Shown here: positions 47,222 through 56,965 of the stretch, in pieces
Layout: each line of letters begins with the position of its first letter
Numbering within the stretch: position 1 is the first letter of the stretch
DNA from: Fremontodendron californicum
Taxonomy: Eukaryota; Streptophyta; Magnoliopsida; Malvales; Malvaceae
Assembly (NCBI GenBank): GCA_030761205.1
Contig: JAULJL010000033.1
Span: 1,116,001-1,180,000, forward strand
Direction: 5' to 3'
DNA length: 64,000 nt
The notes under the pieces: model-generated
Databases searched by the model: none
What the model was told of the DNA's origin: nothing
Seen by the model: the letters and a program-made list of their open reading frames with translations, nothing else
Program-made: the position numbers and the translations under genes

Positions 47222-48956
47222 TGATAAGTGCTTAATTTCATACATTTTCCTATTTAATTTCCTTATACTTTGTGCTTTGATTCTTACTTCCTTGACATTT
47301 CACTAGGTTTTTATGCTTTGTAGGTATTTTGGAGGAGATGAAGTCAAAACATGTCAATTAGGATGTTAAAGAGCTTACAAAGTCACAATCACAAGATGGA
47401 AAATGAGTTGGGAGTCAAAAAGATCAAATTTTTGGTGCAAAACAAGAAGACAGATTTGACCTCCGGATCTTGTTGCTAAGAAAACATGATGTTAGACTCT
47501 TTATTCGAAGAAAATTCCTTCTTGACTTTTGAAGATCACTTGATTACCTTTCCAGCAGTTGGTCATGGCCCTAAATCGGATAAGAAATGCTCATCCAATT
47601 GGCATCGGAATATCTCCCTAAACAACCCTAATGGCAGAAAATACCCTAGCCGCAAATCACATTTTTTTCTTAATACCCTAGCTGACATTTATGTTTATCC
47701 TTGTCAAAGAAGGATTAGTGGCTGTCAACTTTCCTACTTTATTTGGCTGCAAGAAAATAATCTCTCTTCATTAAAAAGTGCTTTGACTAAAACTTTCCTA
47801 CTTTATTCAAACTTGGCTGCCAAGGCTTATATCTTTCCTTAAAACACAAAATTCAGCCACTTTTCCTTAACTTTAGCCACAAGTCAGCATTTATTGAAGG
47901 GAGAGAGCTAAAATTCACATGTTTGATGCCCTAGCTATTGCCTATAAAAAGAGAACAAGGGGGTAAACGAAAATACACTTTCCCAAGCATCAAAGTTCTG
48001 ATTTCTTCTTTTTTTCTTTGTTTTTGAGAGAGCAAGAGGCTGGATAATTAATATTCTTCTTCTTCTTTCTTTCTTTCTTTCATTTATTTTCTTCTTAGAT
48101 TCTCTTTAATTTTATGTTTATGTTTACAATGCCTATTCTAGGCTAAACTTTTATTTGGTTAAGGGTGATTTCAAAGCCCTAGACATGTTTTGTAATTGAT
48201 TTTTAGATTCTATCTATCATTAATCTTCTATCAAAGTTGCTTATGTTCTTCTACAAGAATTGTTTATGATGTTGTCTTGATTTATTTAGGTGTACAACTA
48301 GATAGATCTTGATAATTATCTATTGCTAGTTTAGGAGTCTTGATCAGTGTAATTGTCTTGATTTCCTATTCATAAGTGGCAATTTGTGATTAATGATTAT
48401 GGTCAAGTTTTCGATAATTGCAAAGTGGAACATAACCTAAGTTGAACTATCCGAGCTTATGTGTTTGTTGCTTAGATCAACCTATCTTTCTCATCATAAA
48501 GCTGCCATTAAATTGAATTTAGAGAGCTTATTCTAGGTTGTTTGATGGTTAGAGATTAAATAGAGAGCTTGTTCTATTTAACGACAAACTAAGAAAAGAT
48601 TGGGATTACAGAGCTTGTTGTTATCTACGGTTGTTAACTTTGATAGTTGGTTGATATTGATAGATCTGAAATTGGTTCTTAATGATGTGTAGTGGTGGAG
48701 AATGAAACCTTAACCATATTTCTCTCATATTTGATTTCTTATTTCTTAATTGCATCTTACTTTTCTTGTTTGCTTATTTTTAAAACTATTTCAAAACCCC
48801 CTTTTCTTTTGTTTTCTTTGAACCTAAGTTATAAACTAATAACTCATAGATTAAAACCCAATCCCTGAGGACTCGACCCTTGCTAATCACTATACTCTAC
48901 AATTGATTTTTTTTTTAGTGCAAAGTTAAACAAGATACACTCTTTTGGGTGCATCA
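47222..48956 (+). repeat. 3' LTR of element C, 1735 bp
   Basis: Same ends as the 5' LTR. It lacks about 90 bases present near 36790-36880 and has TATAAAAA at about 47943 where the 5' LTR has TATAAATA. The divergence shows C is older than D. Confidence 0.92.
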
Positions 48957-50713
48957 CTTATATTATGTAGGAAATTAAATAAATTGAGGAGGACCCTTGA
49001 TCTAAACCTAGGGGTGGTCGACCAAGCTATTATTCAAGGGGGAGGGTTTCATTTTTTAGATAGAAGTTGGCTGATTTTGAAACAAGGGCAGTAGTTAAAC
49101 CTTAGAAAAAAATATTTTTGAAAAGAAAGAAAGAGTTTTTGCTAAGGTAGCCATTCCTCTTTGGTTCTTACATTTTTTCCTTCTTCTTCTTCATGTTATT
49201 CTTCATTTTTTCATGTGATTTCCTACTATTTTCTTTGCTTAATAAAAGTTTTATGAAAGCTTTCTTGTTGTTCTTGCTTTTTCAAAACAAATAAAACAAT
49301 GGTTAGGCTTCATGATCTTGATACAAATCAAGTGCTAATGGTTAGGGTGGGACCATGGAGTTCATTTCCATATTTTTTCTATTTTTATTTCTTTTATTTA
49401 TTTATTTGCTACTTCAACTTGCTCATTTCTATTATTATTTATTTTTATATGTGTTTATTATTCTTACTAACCATTTTGTTCTTTTGATTTATGATATTCT
49501 TTTGTATATTGTGGCTATTTGTCATATAGTTTAGGTCATTTTTTAACCATAAGCTTTAGGCCATTTTCATATGCTATGTCATTTTACATTTGAATTAGAC
49601 ATTTAGGCCATTTTCATATGCTATGTCATCTTACAGTTATTTAGACATTTAGGCCATTTTTATATGCTATGTCATCTTACATTTTATTTAGACATTTAGG
49701 CCATTTTCATATGCTATGTTATTTTACATTTCATTTAGACATTTAGGCCATTTTCATATGCTATGTCATTTTATATGTCATTTAAGTTTTAGGTCATTTT
49801 TATCATCTATGTCATTTTACATTTCATTTAGACATTTAGGTCATGTTCGTATACTATGTCATTTTACATTTCATTTAGACATTTAGGCCATTTTCATATG
49901 ATAGGTCATTTTACATTTCATTTAAACATTTAGGCCATTTTCATATGCTATGTCATTTTACATGTCATTTTAGACACTAGGTCATGCGAATTCCACGTCA
50001 TTTATTTCATGTGTTTTAGCATTTCCACTTGATTTTTGACTTAAGCCAATCAATGGCTCAAAGTCAAGCTTTAATGAGCATACTTGTGGAAATTAAGCTT
50101 GTCAAGTTGGATTTTCTAACTTTATGATTTTTCTCATTAGGCAACCTTTGTCCAAATTTTTAAAAAAATTTACCACTGGTTGTAGGACCATAGAGGAGTC
50201 TCAAATATTTTTATTGTGATTTTTGGATGTTATTATCAAAGGTTTAAAAATGTTTTTTTGTTAAGCAGTTTTTTACCCACTATTCTGTCTTTCATGAATT
50301 TTCGGGTAGGTCATCCTTAGTCTAAAACTTAAGCATATTTTTTCCCATATAGGTTGACATGTTTTGAGTCTCCCATAATTTATTCAGAGTTTTTTGAAAT
50401 TTTTTATAGGGTAAAAAAATTGATTTCCAAAACTGGTGAGGAAAGTCATATTTGTTTTTATGAACTAATAAATTTTTTTTTTTGTTCAAGGCACTAAAAG
50501 GGGGCTGATTTAAAACTTTAGTTGCTATCTTAGGTTAGTTTCCAAATTATTTTAATCATAAAATTTGATTTTTTAAGAGTTGGGTCAAGGTTGGTTAACC
50601 TCGGGTTTCAAAACTAGAAAAAAATAGAGCCTTTTAAATGGTGTTTTCGGCCAAGTATTATTTTATCCAAAAATTCTGATTTTTTTAAAAGCCGAGTCTA
50701 AAATCCGAGTTAG
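48957..50713 (+). mobile_element. Tat-type LTR E, second segment
   Basis: Starts with the right copy of CTTAT and ends with GTTAG, the left target copy of D. It carries mid-LTR text (AGCTAAGTGGTTCAAAG-like block near 50040) and no gene; the ORF at 49299-49487 is AT-rich chance. Confidence 0.7.
49590..49990 (+). repeat. About 47-bp tandem array in LTR E
   Basis: GACATTTAGGCCATTTTCAT and ATGCTATGTCATTTTACATT recur roughly every 46-48 bases, about eight units. Confidence 0.85.
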
Positions 50714-52789
50714 TGATGCACCCAAAAGAGTGTATCTTATTTAACCTTGCACTAAAAAGATCAATTGTAAGTATAGTAGTTAGCAAGGGTCGAGTCCTCA
50801 GGGATTGGGTTTTAATTTATGAGTTATTAGTTTATAACTTACGTTCAAAGAAAACAATAAAAGAAAAGGGCTTTTTGAAGCCAGATTTAAACTAAGTAAA
50901 TAATAAGAATAAGATGCAAGGCGGTATAACCAGCCAATAAAAATATATATATACTAAATTAGGCGGTATAACCAGCCAATAAAAATATATATACTAAATT
51001 AGGCGGTATAACCAGCCAATAAAAATAAAACAAAGTTAATATACAAATTAGGCGGTATAACCAGCCAATAAAAATAAGTATAAAAAATAAGCAAACTAAA
51101 AGTAAGAAAACAAGTAAGTAAGAAGAATTAAATATGAAAAATATGGTTAAGGTTTCATTCTCCACCACTAGACATCATTAAGAATCAATTTCAGATCTAC
51201 CAACTATCAAAGTTAACAACCGTAGATAACAACAAGCTCTGTTACCCCAATCTTTCCTTAGTTTGTCGTTAAATAGAACAAGCTCTCTATTTAATCTCTA
51301 ACCATTAAACAACCTAGAATAAGCTCTCTAAATTCAATTTAATGGCAGCTTTATGATGAGAAAGATAGGTTGATCTAAGCAACAAACACATAAGCTCGGA
51401 TTGTTCAACTTAGGTTATGTTCCACTTTGCAATTATTGAAAACTTGATCATAATCATTAATCACAAATTGCCACTTATGAATAGGAAATCAAGACAATTA
51501 CACGGATCAAGACTCCTAAACTAGCAATAGATAATTATCAAGATCTATCTAGTTGTACACCTAAATAAATCAAGACAACATCATGAACAATTCTTGTAGA
51601 AGAACATAAGCAACTTTGATAGAAAATTAATGATAGATAGAATCTGAAAATCAATCACAAAACATGTCTAGGGCTTTGAAATCACCCTTAACCAAATAGA
51701 AGTTTAGCCTAGCATAGGCATTGTAAACATAAACATAAAATTAAAGAAAATCTATGAAGAAAATAAAAGAAAGAAAGAAGAAGAGGAAGAATATTAATTA
51801 TCCAACCTCTTGCTCTCTCTAAAGAAAAAGAAAACTAGAGAAAAGAAAGAAAACTAGAGAAAAGAAAGAAGAAGAAAACTTAGAGAATTTTATTAAAATG
51901 GCTAATATCCTACCTATGTACAATATGATCCTCTACAATCATCCAAGGCCCTCTATTTATACACATTTTGGAGGGCTAAATGACAAGAGACAAGCTTTAC
52001 AAATTTCAAAGGTAGGTATAATAGGTGGGTGAATTTTTCTAACAATTTTCGTCATATTGTATGACAATTTTGATCAGCCAACTTGATGGTCGATTTCGTC
52101 AATGTTGGAGGCCTGATCTGATCACATGGTCTTCTAGAAAAAGGTTCCCCTATCAGTTACGGATCCATAGCCGTTGGAATCAGCTCATTTTCTGATGTGG
52201 ATAAGCAGATATGGGCAAAATACGAAAACAGGTCAGCACAGACGTCATTGCACATCAGCCAACTTGATGGTCGATTTCGTCAATATTAGAGGCCTGATAT
52301 GATCATATGGTCTTCTAGACAAAGGTTACCGTATCAGTTACGGATCCATAGCCATTGAAATCAGCTCATTTGCTGACGTGGATAAGCAGATATGGGCAAA
52401 ATACGAAAACCGGTCAGCACAGATGTCATTGCACATCAGCCAACTTGATGGTCGATTTCGCTAGGGAAAACGACTCCGTTTCAAGAAGTGTAAAACATGA
52501 AAAAGATAGATATGCCTCTTAGCTTTGCACGACTACAAATTTCAGCCTTATTGCTTCAGTGAAACTCCAGATATAGCTGATATGGCAAAAGGTGTCGGAA
52601 CTGGAACTGAACTGGATTTGCCTTTAATTCTAGTAATCTGAAATCACTCAAAGAAACTTGTGAAAAACACCAAATTACATAAAAATATAAAAGATCATAA
52701 ACACAATTAGACTAAACAATAATAACTCGTATTTGACACAAAACAATAATAAAACATAACTAAAAACTATATAATTATACGAGTTATCA
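50714..52789 (-). repeat. 3' LTR of element D, 2076 bp
   Basis: On the minus strand runs TGATAACTCG (52789) to GGGTGCATCA (50714). Contains two 181-bp units (start phrases near 52436, 52254 and 52073), an inverted TATA at 51953-51961 and four 40-bp GGCGGTATAACCAGCC units at 50920-51075. Confidence 0.95.
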
Positions 52790-52804
52790 CACCCCCACAC
52801 TTAG
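52790..52804 (-). other. Polypurine tract of element D
   Basis: Minus strand CTAAGTGTGGGGGTG directly before the LTR start, the Athila-type PPT also seen in C. Confidence 0.85.
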
Positions 52805-54540
52805 ATTGTTGCTAGTCCCTAGCAACGACTCAATAAAAATAAAATAAGAAAATCTAATCTAATCCATTTTCGTAGGAAATCACGGTGGCACTTAGCATGT
52901 GACACAAGCCTTTAAACCCCTAGGTGTCCCTAGTGGACGAGTTTAGTCTCGTGAGGGTTTACTAGAACGATACCCACAAACATTGAAAAACTAAAATATA
53001 AATAAACTGCATATACTAAAAATATTTACTCCTAATCCTTTCAATACAAATTAGAGACAATATTTGAACAAGTCTTATAAACTAATCAATAGCTTAAAGA
53101 ATTTCACAAAAAATCATGCTTGAATGTAAATTGTTTGAGTTAAGCCAATATTAGCATAACATATCTCAATCAAAATATTGCATGTTCAAATTTAATCTCA
53201 ACTTCTCACATGGGATACCCTCATGATTTTCACTCTTTAAAGTAGTGGTGAAGTGTTTACACTCAATCAATCTCATGAAAACAGTTCTACCATATTCTTG
53301 CTTGTCCACCTATTCTCCACTATTTAGATCATACAACTTCATGAATCAAGAGGTCTTTAATCAAGGTTGTAATGGGGCCAAGGGGTTTGTAATGTGGTTG
53401 AAGAACAAAAGGATAAAGATATCACAAAGGTTCCAAAGAGTTCATAAAGTTTAGAGACATAGAAAGATCATACAAAGAAACTTCTCAAAACTCTTTACAA
53501 GTACATAGTCACCTAGGCCGAATATTCATGTTGGGCCTTTTCTTCATTCTAAACAACTTTGTAACATCTTTTCCTTTTTCCACAAATTCAAGAGATGATT
53601 CATATTTTTTACATAGGAATGTATTTGCCAGTATTCCATTTCTTTTTCTCTTGACTTTTCTTTTCTTTTCCCCCCACACTTATTTCTTGTTTCTAACCCA
53701 AATTTTTAACTAAAAATATCCCTTGTCTTTGCAACTTGTCTCAAAACATGCTAATTCATCTTTGGAACAAAGGTAAAGATATAAGTATATTTAGGTTAGG
53801 GACAAGTTATGGTTACCAAAGAGATAGCTTATTCAATGTAGGCTCAAATTGGTTCACTAAGGGTGTGTTCTCTTGGAACATCAATAAGGGATGGCTGTTT
53901 GGCCCTGGCTAAAAATCCTAATGCCTCTATCATATTCATGTTGTCACATGTATCAATATAGTCTCAAACGGTTTAAAGCAAGTTCTAGAGAATCATGTAA
54001 TCATAAGAGCACTCAAGAAAGAAATTAGATTGATTTGTATAATGCATCAATCATTATAGGCTCAAAAACTCACAAGGATGATTATACAAGTCAGATTAAG
54101 TCTAAACATGCTTCTTTCTCAATCAACATATCATATTAACATTGGCTCATAAAAAGATTGACATCAAGTTCAATTCTCATGAAAATCTTCTCACTAATAA
54201 ATCTGTTTTAGACTTATGCAATTCATATCTCATCATTGTATTAAAAAGGAACTAAAACACACTAAAATAATAATAATAATAATAATAAAGACTCATAAAA
54301 AAAGAATAGTAGACAAAAATAAAAGAAATCCTAAATCATTCCCCCCACACTTAATTCTTACATTGTCCTCAATGTAAGTCTATTAACCCAAATGAAAGAA
54401 TCATGTGTAAGAGAAAAGAACTAATAACATAAGAATAGGAACAACTAAGACTCAAAACAAAACAAAACAAACTCATGCAACCTAAATAATCCTAAAATAC
54501 TAAACAAAAATTAACAAGTAAACATAAAAAGATTAAAATC
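52805..54540 (-). other. 3' UTR of element D, copy 2 of the UTR block
   Basis: Homologous to C's 3' UTR (45800-47200, inverted). No coding sequence. GTGTGGGGGG-type motifs, seen as CCCCCCACAC, stand at about 53670 and 54342. The block 54245-54540 is a diverged direct repeat of 56580-56830. Confidence 0.75.
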
Positions 54541-54768
54541 AAACTGACAAGGTATGTCTCAAGTCTCCCTTACTCAGACCTTGTCCAGAATGAATACTTC
54601 TAAATTGCTTAAAACACAACAAACTTTTTTTTTTTTTTTTGAAAAGAAGAAATCAAACTGACAAGGTATGTCTCAAGTCTCCCTTACTCAGACCTTGTTC
54701 AGAATGAATACTTCTAAATGGCTTAAAACACATCAAAATTTTTTTTTTTTTTTAAATTAGCAAAATAT
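54541..54768 (-). repeat. 114-bp tandem duplication with A-tracts, downstream of the LOG-like ORF
   Basis: AAACTGACAAGGTATGTCTC starts at 54541 and again at 54655, with near-identical text between. Each unit ends in a run of 14-18 T, i.e. poly(A) in element sense. The A-tract may be the tail of a captured mRNA that was then duplicated; that is inference. Confidence 0.75.
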
Positions 54769-54871
54769 GTCCCTTACCCCCTACTAAAGGTAGAATTTAG
54801 GAGATATTACCTGCAGAGGTTGCTAACCACTTATTATAACTGAGACACAACAAACAAAATGTTAGATAATG

Positions 54872-55519
54872 TCACAAAGACAAAGTACAATCCACTCCTT
54901 GCTCGTCCATATCTCTTTTTCTTTTTCCGAGCGTTTGCGAAACAACCGTAGCAGATAAACACTCATAAGCTTGGAGCTTTTTGAGTAAATCTTCAATGGT
55001 TGTAGCAGAAATTATGGTTCTCCTTGCCTCTGAAAACATGAATCCATTATCCACAGCATTATCTAAATATGAAAGCAAATTACTAAAATAACCATTAATA
55101 TTAAGCAAACCAATGGGTTTCTTATTTGTGACCAAAGATGACCAAGAAGCCACGCAAGCTATTTCTTCCAATGTACCCAGACCTCCTGGTAAAGCAATGA
55201 ATGCATCGGCAGAATGGTACATGATTGTTATCCGTTCAGGGATACTCCAGACTTGTATTTCCTTACCCACGGTAGGTCCACAAAAACTTGTGAATAGTTT
55301 TGGCACGATTCCTAGAACTGGACTTCCTCCGGCGTGTGCTGCTGTAGCGACTGCTCCCATTAAACCCGTACTACCGCCTCCATAAATCAACTGGATCTTT
55401 TGTTGGGCAAGTATTACTCCAACTCTTATGTCTTCATCAGCGAATATGTTATTTTTCCCTGGATAAGCACCTCCAAAGACACAAATTTTTTTAATGCGTT
55501 GGGACGAAGTACTTTCCAT
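54872..55519 (-). CDS. LOG-type cytokinin riboside 5'-monophosphate phosphoribohydrolase, carried by element D
   Basis: 215 aa from ATG at 55519 (MESTSSQRIKK); an upstream in-frame ATG at 55561 is preceded by a CAG acceptor-like site and is less likely. LOG enzymes release active free-base cytokinin from its nucleotide, in cytosol and nucleus. Visible: Rossmann N-terminus ICVFGGAYPGKNN (12-24), YGGGSTGLMG (46-55), ERI Arg 96, the signature PGGLGTLEE (111-119) and KPIGLLNINGYFSNLL (134-149), ending in a basic tail (GKRKRD). Length is normal. Plant LOG genes usually have several introns; this ORF has none, pointing to capture through RNA. The segment equivalent to the strongly conserved MH-x-RK stretch reads SIPERITIM, so the AMP pocket has diverged and activity is uncertain. 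It is uninterrupted in a young element. Confidence 0.92.
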   Translation of the reverse strand: MESTSSQRIKKICVFGGAYPGKNNIFADEDIRVGVILAQQKIQLIYGGGSTGLMGAVATAAHAGGSPVLGIVPKLFTSFCGPTVGKEIQVWSIPERITIMYHSADAFIALPGGLGTLEEIACVASWSSLVTNKKPIGLLNINGYFSNLLSYLDNAVDNGFMFSEARRTIISATTIEDLLKKLQAYECLSATVVSQTLGKRKRDMDEQGVDCTLSL

Positions 55520-55541
55520 TTTTTTTTTCTTTTTCGAGTGC

Positions 55542-55575
55542 CTGAAAGAGAATGAGTACATGGTGTAATATATAG
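55542..55575 (-). promoter_or_regulatory. TATA-like box and CAG acceptor upstream of the LOG-like ORF
   Basis: Minus strand CTCTATATATTACACC (55566-55575 core) then TTCTCTTTCAG at 55552-55542, about 22 bases before the ATG. It could be a captured promoter, or the acceptor for splicing of the long LTR transcript onto this ORF. Confidence 0.4.
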
Positions 55576-55885
55576 AGGACTGAGTAGTGAATCAGACAAG
55601 AGTAATAATGTCGCCGAAAGTGTATCTGACCTGTCAGAAGAAAATATTAACCTAACAAAAGATTTTTGCGTGATTTCAGGAAGAAAATCAAAAAGAGAAG
55701 AAAAAATCAACCGTAAAAGACAAATAAAAAAAACGAGAATAATTACACAAATCGAACAACACGTAAATTAAACCAAAATAAAGTTATTGCAAATCAAACC
55801 AAAAACTGAGAAGTCATTTATTGTAGTTGTGATTGTGGCTCACATCTTCCTCTGGTTTTACGTCCAGAAACGGCTTAAACGCCTT
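55576..55885 (-). other. Spacer between the virus-like and LOG-like ORFs
   Basis: About 310 bases with no ORF and no match elsewhere in the window. It is less repetitive than the rest of D, so it probably came with one of the captured genes (3' UTR of the first, upstream region of the second). Confidence 0.5.
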
Positions 55886-56422
55886 CTATGAGTCGAGGAT
55901 ATGCTTCCCATCCAGTTTTCTTACAAGCTGGCAAACAGGGTCTTTTAACATCAGATTCCCAAGATGTTGCCATTCCCTTTGGAATTGCGGCCATAAATCA
56001 AGAATTTCTCTTTGTACGTCTCCACTAGGATGCGTCTCAAGAGAAAGTTGGATATTACCCAAATTCTCCTTACTCAGTCCATCCTTAATGAATTCAATTT
56101 TATCATCTCGATTAGAGGACGGAATCCCAATAGAACGACATTTACCGTTACACGTCCATCGTGCACATTTGTGGCAATTTGAACTCATGCGCTTTGCTCG
56201 TCGCTTCTTTGCAAAAGTGCTTCTACCTGTACCTGGTAAATGCAAAACAGGAAGATATTCATCTTCACGTACCTTGGCTTCAATTATCCAACGTATGTCT
56301 CCAGGAATCCCTTTGTGCATAAGCATTCTTAATCTTTCAAGTCGAACTTGGTAAAGCTTCAGTAAAATATTTCGAGGAAAAGGAGGAAATCGTTTCTGCA
56401 ATCTTGTGAGAATATCATCCAT
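55886..56422 (-). CDS. Virus-like cysteine-rich nucleic-acid-binding protein (NABP-like), carried by element D
   Basis: 178 aa from ATG at 56422 (MDDILTRLQKRF). The frame is open 71 codons further upstream, but that part is AT-rich filler with a TATA box. The core has GRSTFAKKRRAKRM (66-79), an Arg/Lys patch, followed by four cysteines C-x2-C-x4-C-x3-C (83, 86, 91, 95) and IPSSNRDDKIEFIKDG (100-115). A basic patch next to a short cysteine finger, then a conserved acidic/aromatic stretch, is the layout of the 3'-proximal nucleic-acid-binding proteins of carla-, viti- and related viruses (Betaflexiviridae; Pfam Viral_NABP/Carla_C4). These bind RNA and in several viruses suppress RNA silencing. 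The last 60 residues (WPQFQREWQHLGNL) have no counterpart I know. Assignment rests on motif recognition only. No stop or frameshift breaks it. Confidence 0.65.
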   Translation of the reverse strand: MDDILTRLQKRFPPFPRNILLKLYQVRLERLRMLMHKGIPGDIRWIIEAKVREDEYLPVLHLPGTGRSTFAKKRRAKRMSSNCHKCARWTCNGKCRSIGIPSSNRDDKIEFIKDGLSKENLGNIQLSLETHPSGDVQREILDLWPQFQREWQHLGNLMLKDPVCQLVRKLDGKHILDS

Positions 56423-56423
56423 C

Positions 56424-56479
56424 CTGAAAAAAAAGAATGAAAAAAAATTGAAAGAGAAATTGGAAGAGAAATTTATATA
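56424..56479 (-). promoter_or_regulatory. TATA-like box and pyrimidine-CAG acceptor upstream of the NABP-like ORF
   Basis: Minus strand TATATAAA at 56479-56472, then a C/T-rich tract ending CATTCTTTTTTTTCAG at 56424, immediately before GATGGATG. The layout is the same as in front of the LOG-like ORF. Confidence 0.45.
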
Positions 56480-56965
56480 CAATATCAGTTTTGTGGGTAG
56501 CTGATGGAACCGATTTAAATAATCACGGAGTACCGTTATCCGCCATTTAACCGGGGTTAAAAAATTATATTTACATCTAGTTATTTTCAAAACAAGGATC
56601 AGAAAGAAAAACAACATAAAAAGACTCAAAAACAAAACACTCTAAATAAAATCCTAAATTCTTCCCCCCACACATAATTCTTACATTGTCATTAATGTAA
56701 TGCTATTATCCCCCAATGCAAGAATTATATGTAAGAGAAAAGAACTATTAAACAAAAGAAACTTATGCAGTCTAAATGAACTTAAAAGCAGTAAACACAA
56801 TTAACAAAGAAACATAAGAAATAAAATAAAAACAATAAAAATAATAAAAGAAAAAGGAAAAGAAAGAGAAAGAGAAAGAGAAAGCAAATCTGAATATGGA
56901 AGGTTGGCAATTTCATCTTTAATTGGGCTGCCTTCCCAAGTAACACTTGAGTTAGTGTTTTGAAT
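56480..56965 (-). other. Copy 1 of the element 3'-UTR block, between gag and the NABP-like ORF
   Basis: On the minus strand CTTGGGAAGGCAGCCCAA (about 56940) and the GTGTGGGGGGAAGAAT block (about 56665) correspond to C's sequence just after pol. Gag thus runs directly into post-pol UTR, showing that pol has been deleted. The part 56480-56580 (CCCGGTTAAATGGCGGATAA) is unmatched and may belong to the captured segment. Confidence 0.7.

Larger units (their letters stand above)
36279..48956 (+). mobile_element. Athila-like LTR retrotransposon C, full length, TSD CTTAT
   Basis: CTTAT flanks the element (36274-36278 and 48957-48961). Order: 5' LTR, PBS, gag, protease (split by a solo LTR), RT-RNase H-integrase, 3' UTR, PPT, 3' LTR. 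The LTR ends, PBS and HTML-simple 'gag then pol' order without a chromodomain fit the Athila lineage. No env-like ORF follows pol. Coding damage is slight: two nonsense codons, two frameshifts that cancel, and the insertion. Confidence 0.93.

Noticed and set aside
48957..50713. Possible host intergenic DNA between elements C and D
   Set aside because: Its blocks match mid-LTR text of the Tat family and it joins 34208-36278 and 60143-61410 through the target-site copies, so it is LTR E.
55833..56354. 173-aa plus-strand ORF opposite the NABP-like gene
   Set aside because: It is the shadow of the minus-strand gene; the minus frame has the motifs, the element orientation and the upstream signals.
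56535..56560. ATG GCG GAT start in the minus strand just after CCCCGGTTAA, a possible remnant of a viral coat-protein start
   Set aside because: The frame closes after seven codons and too little is left to support any identity.
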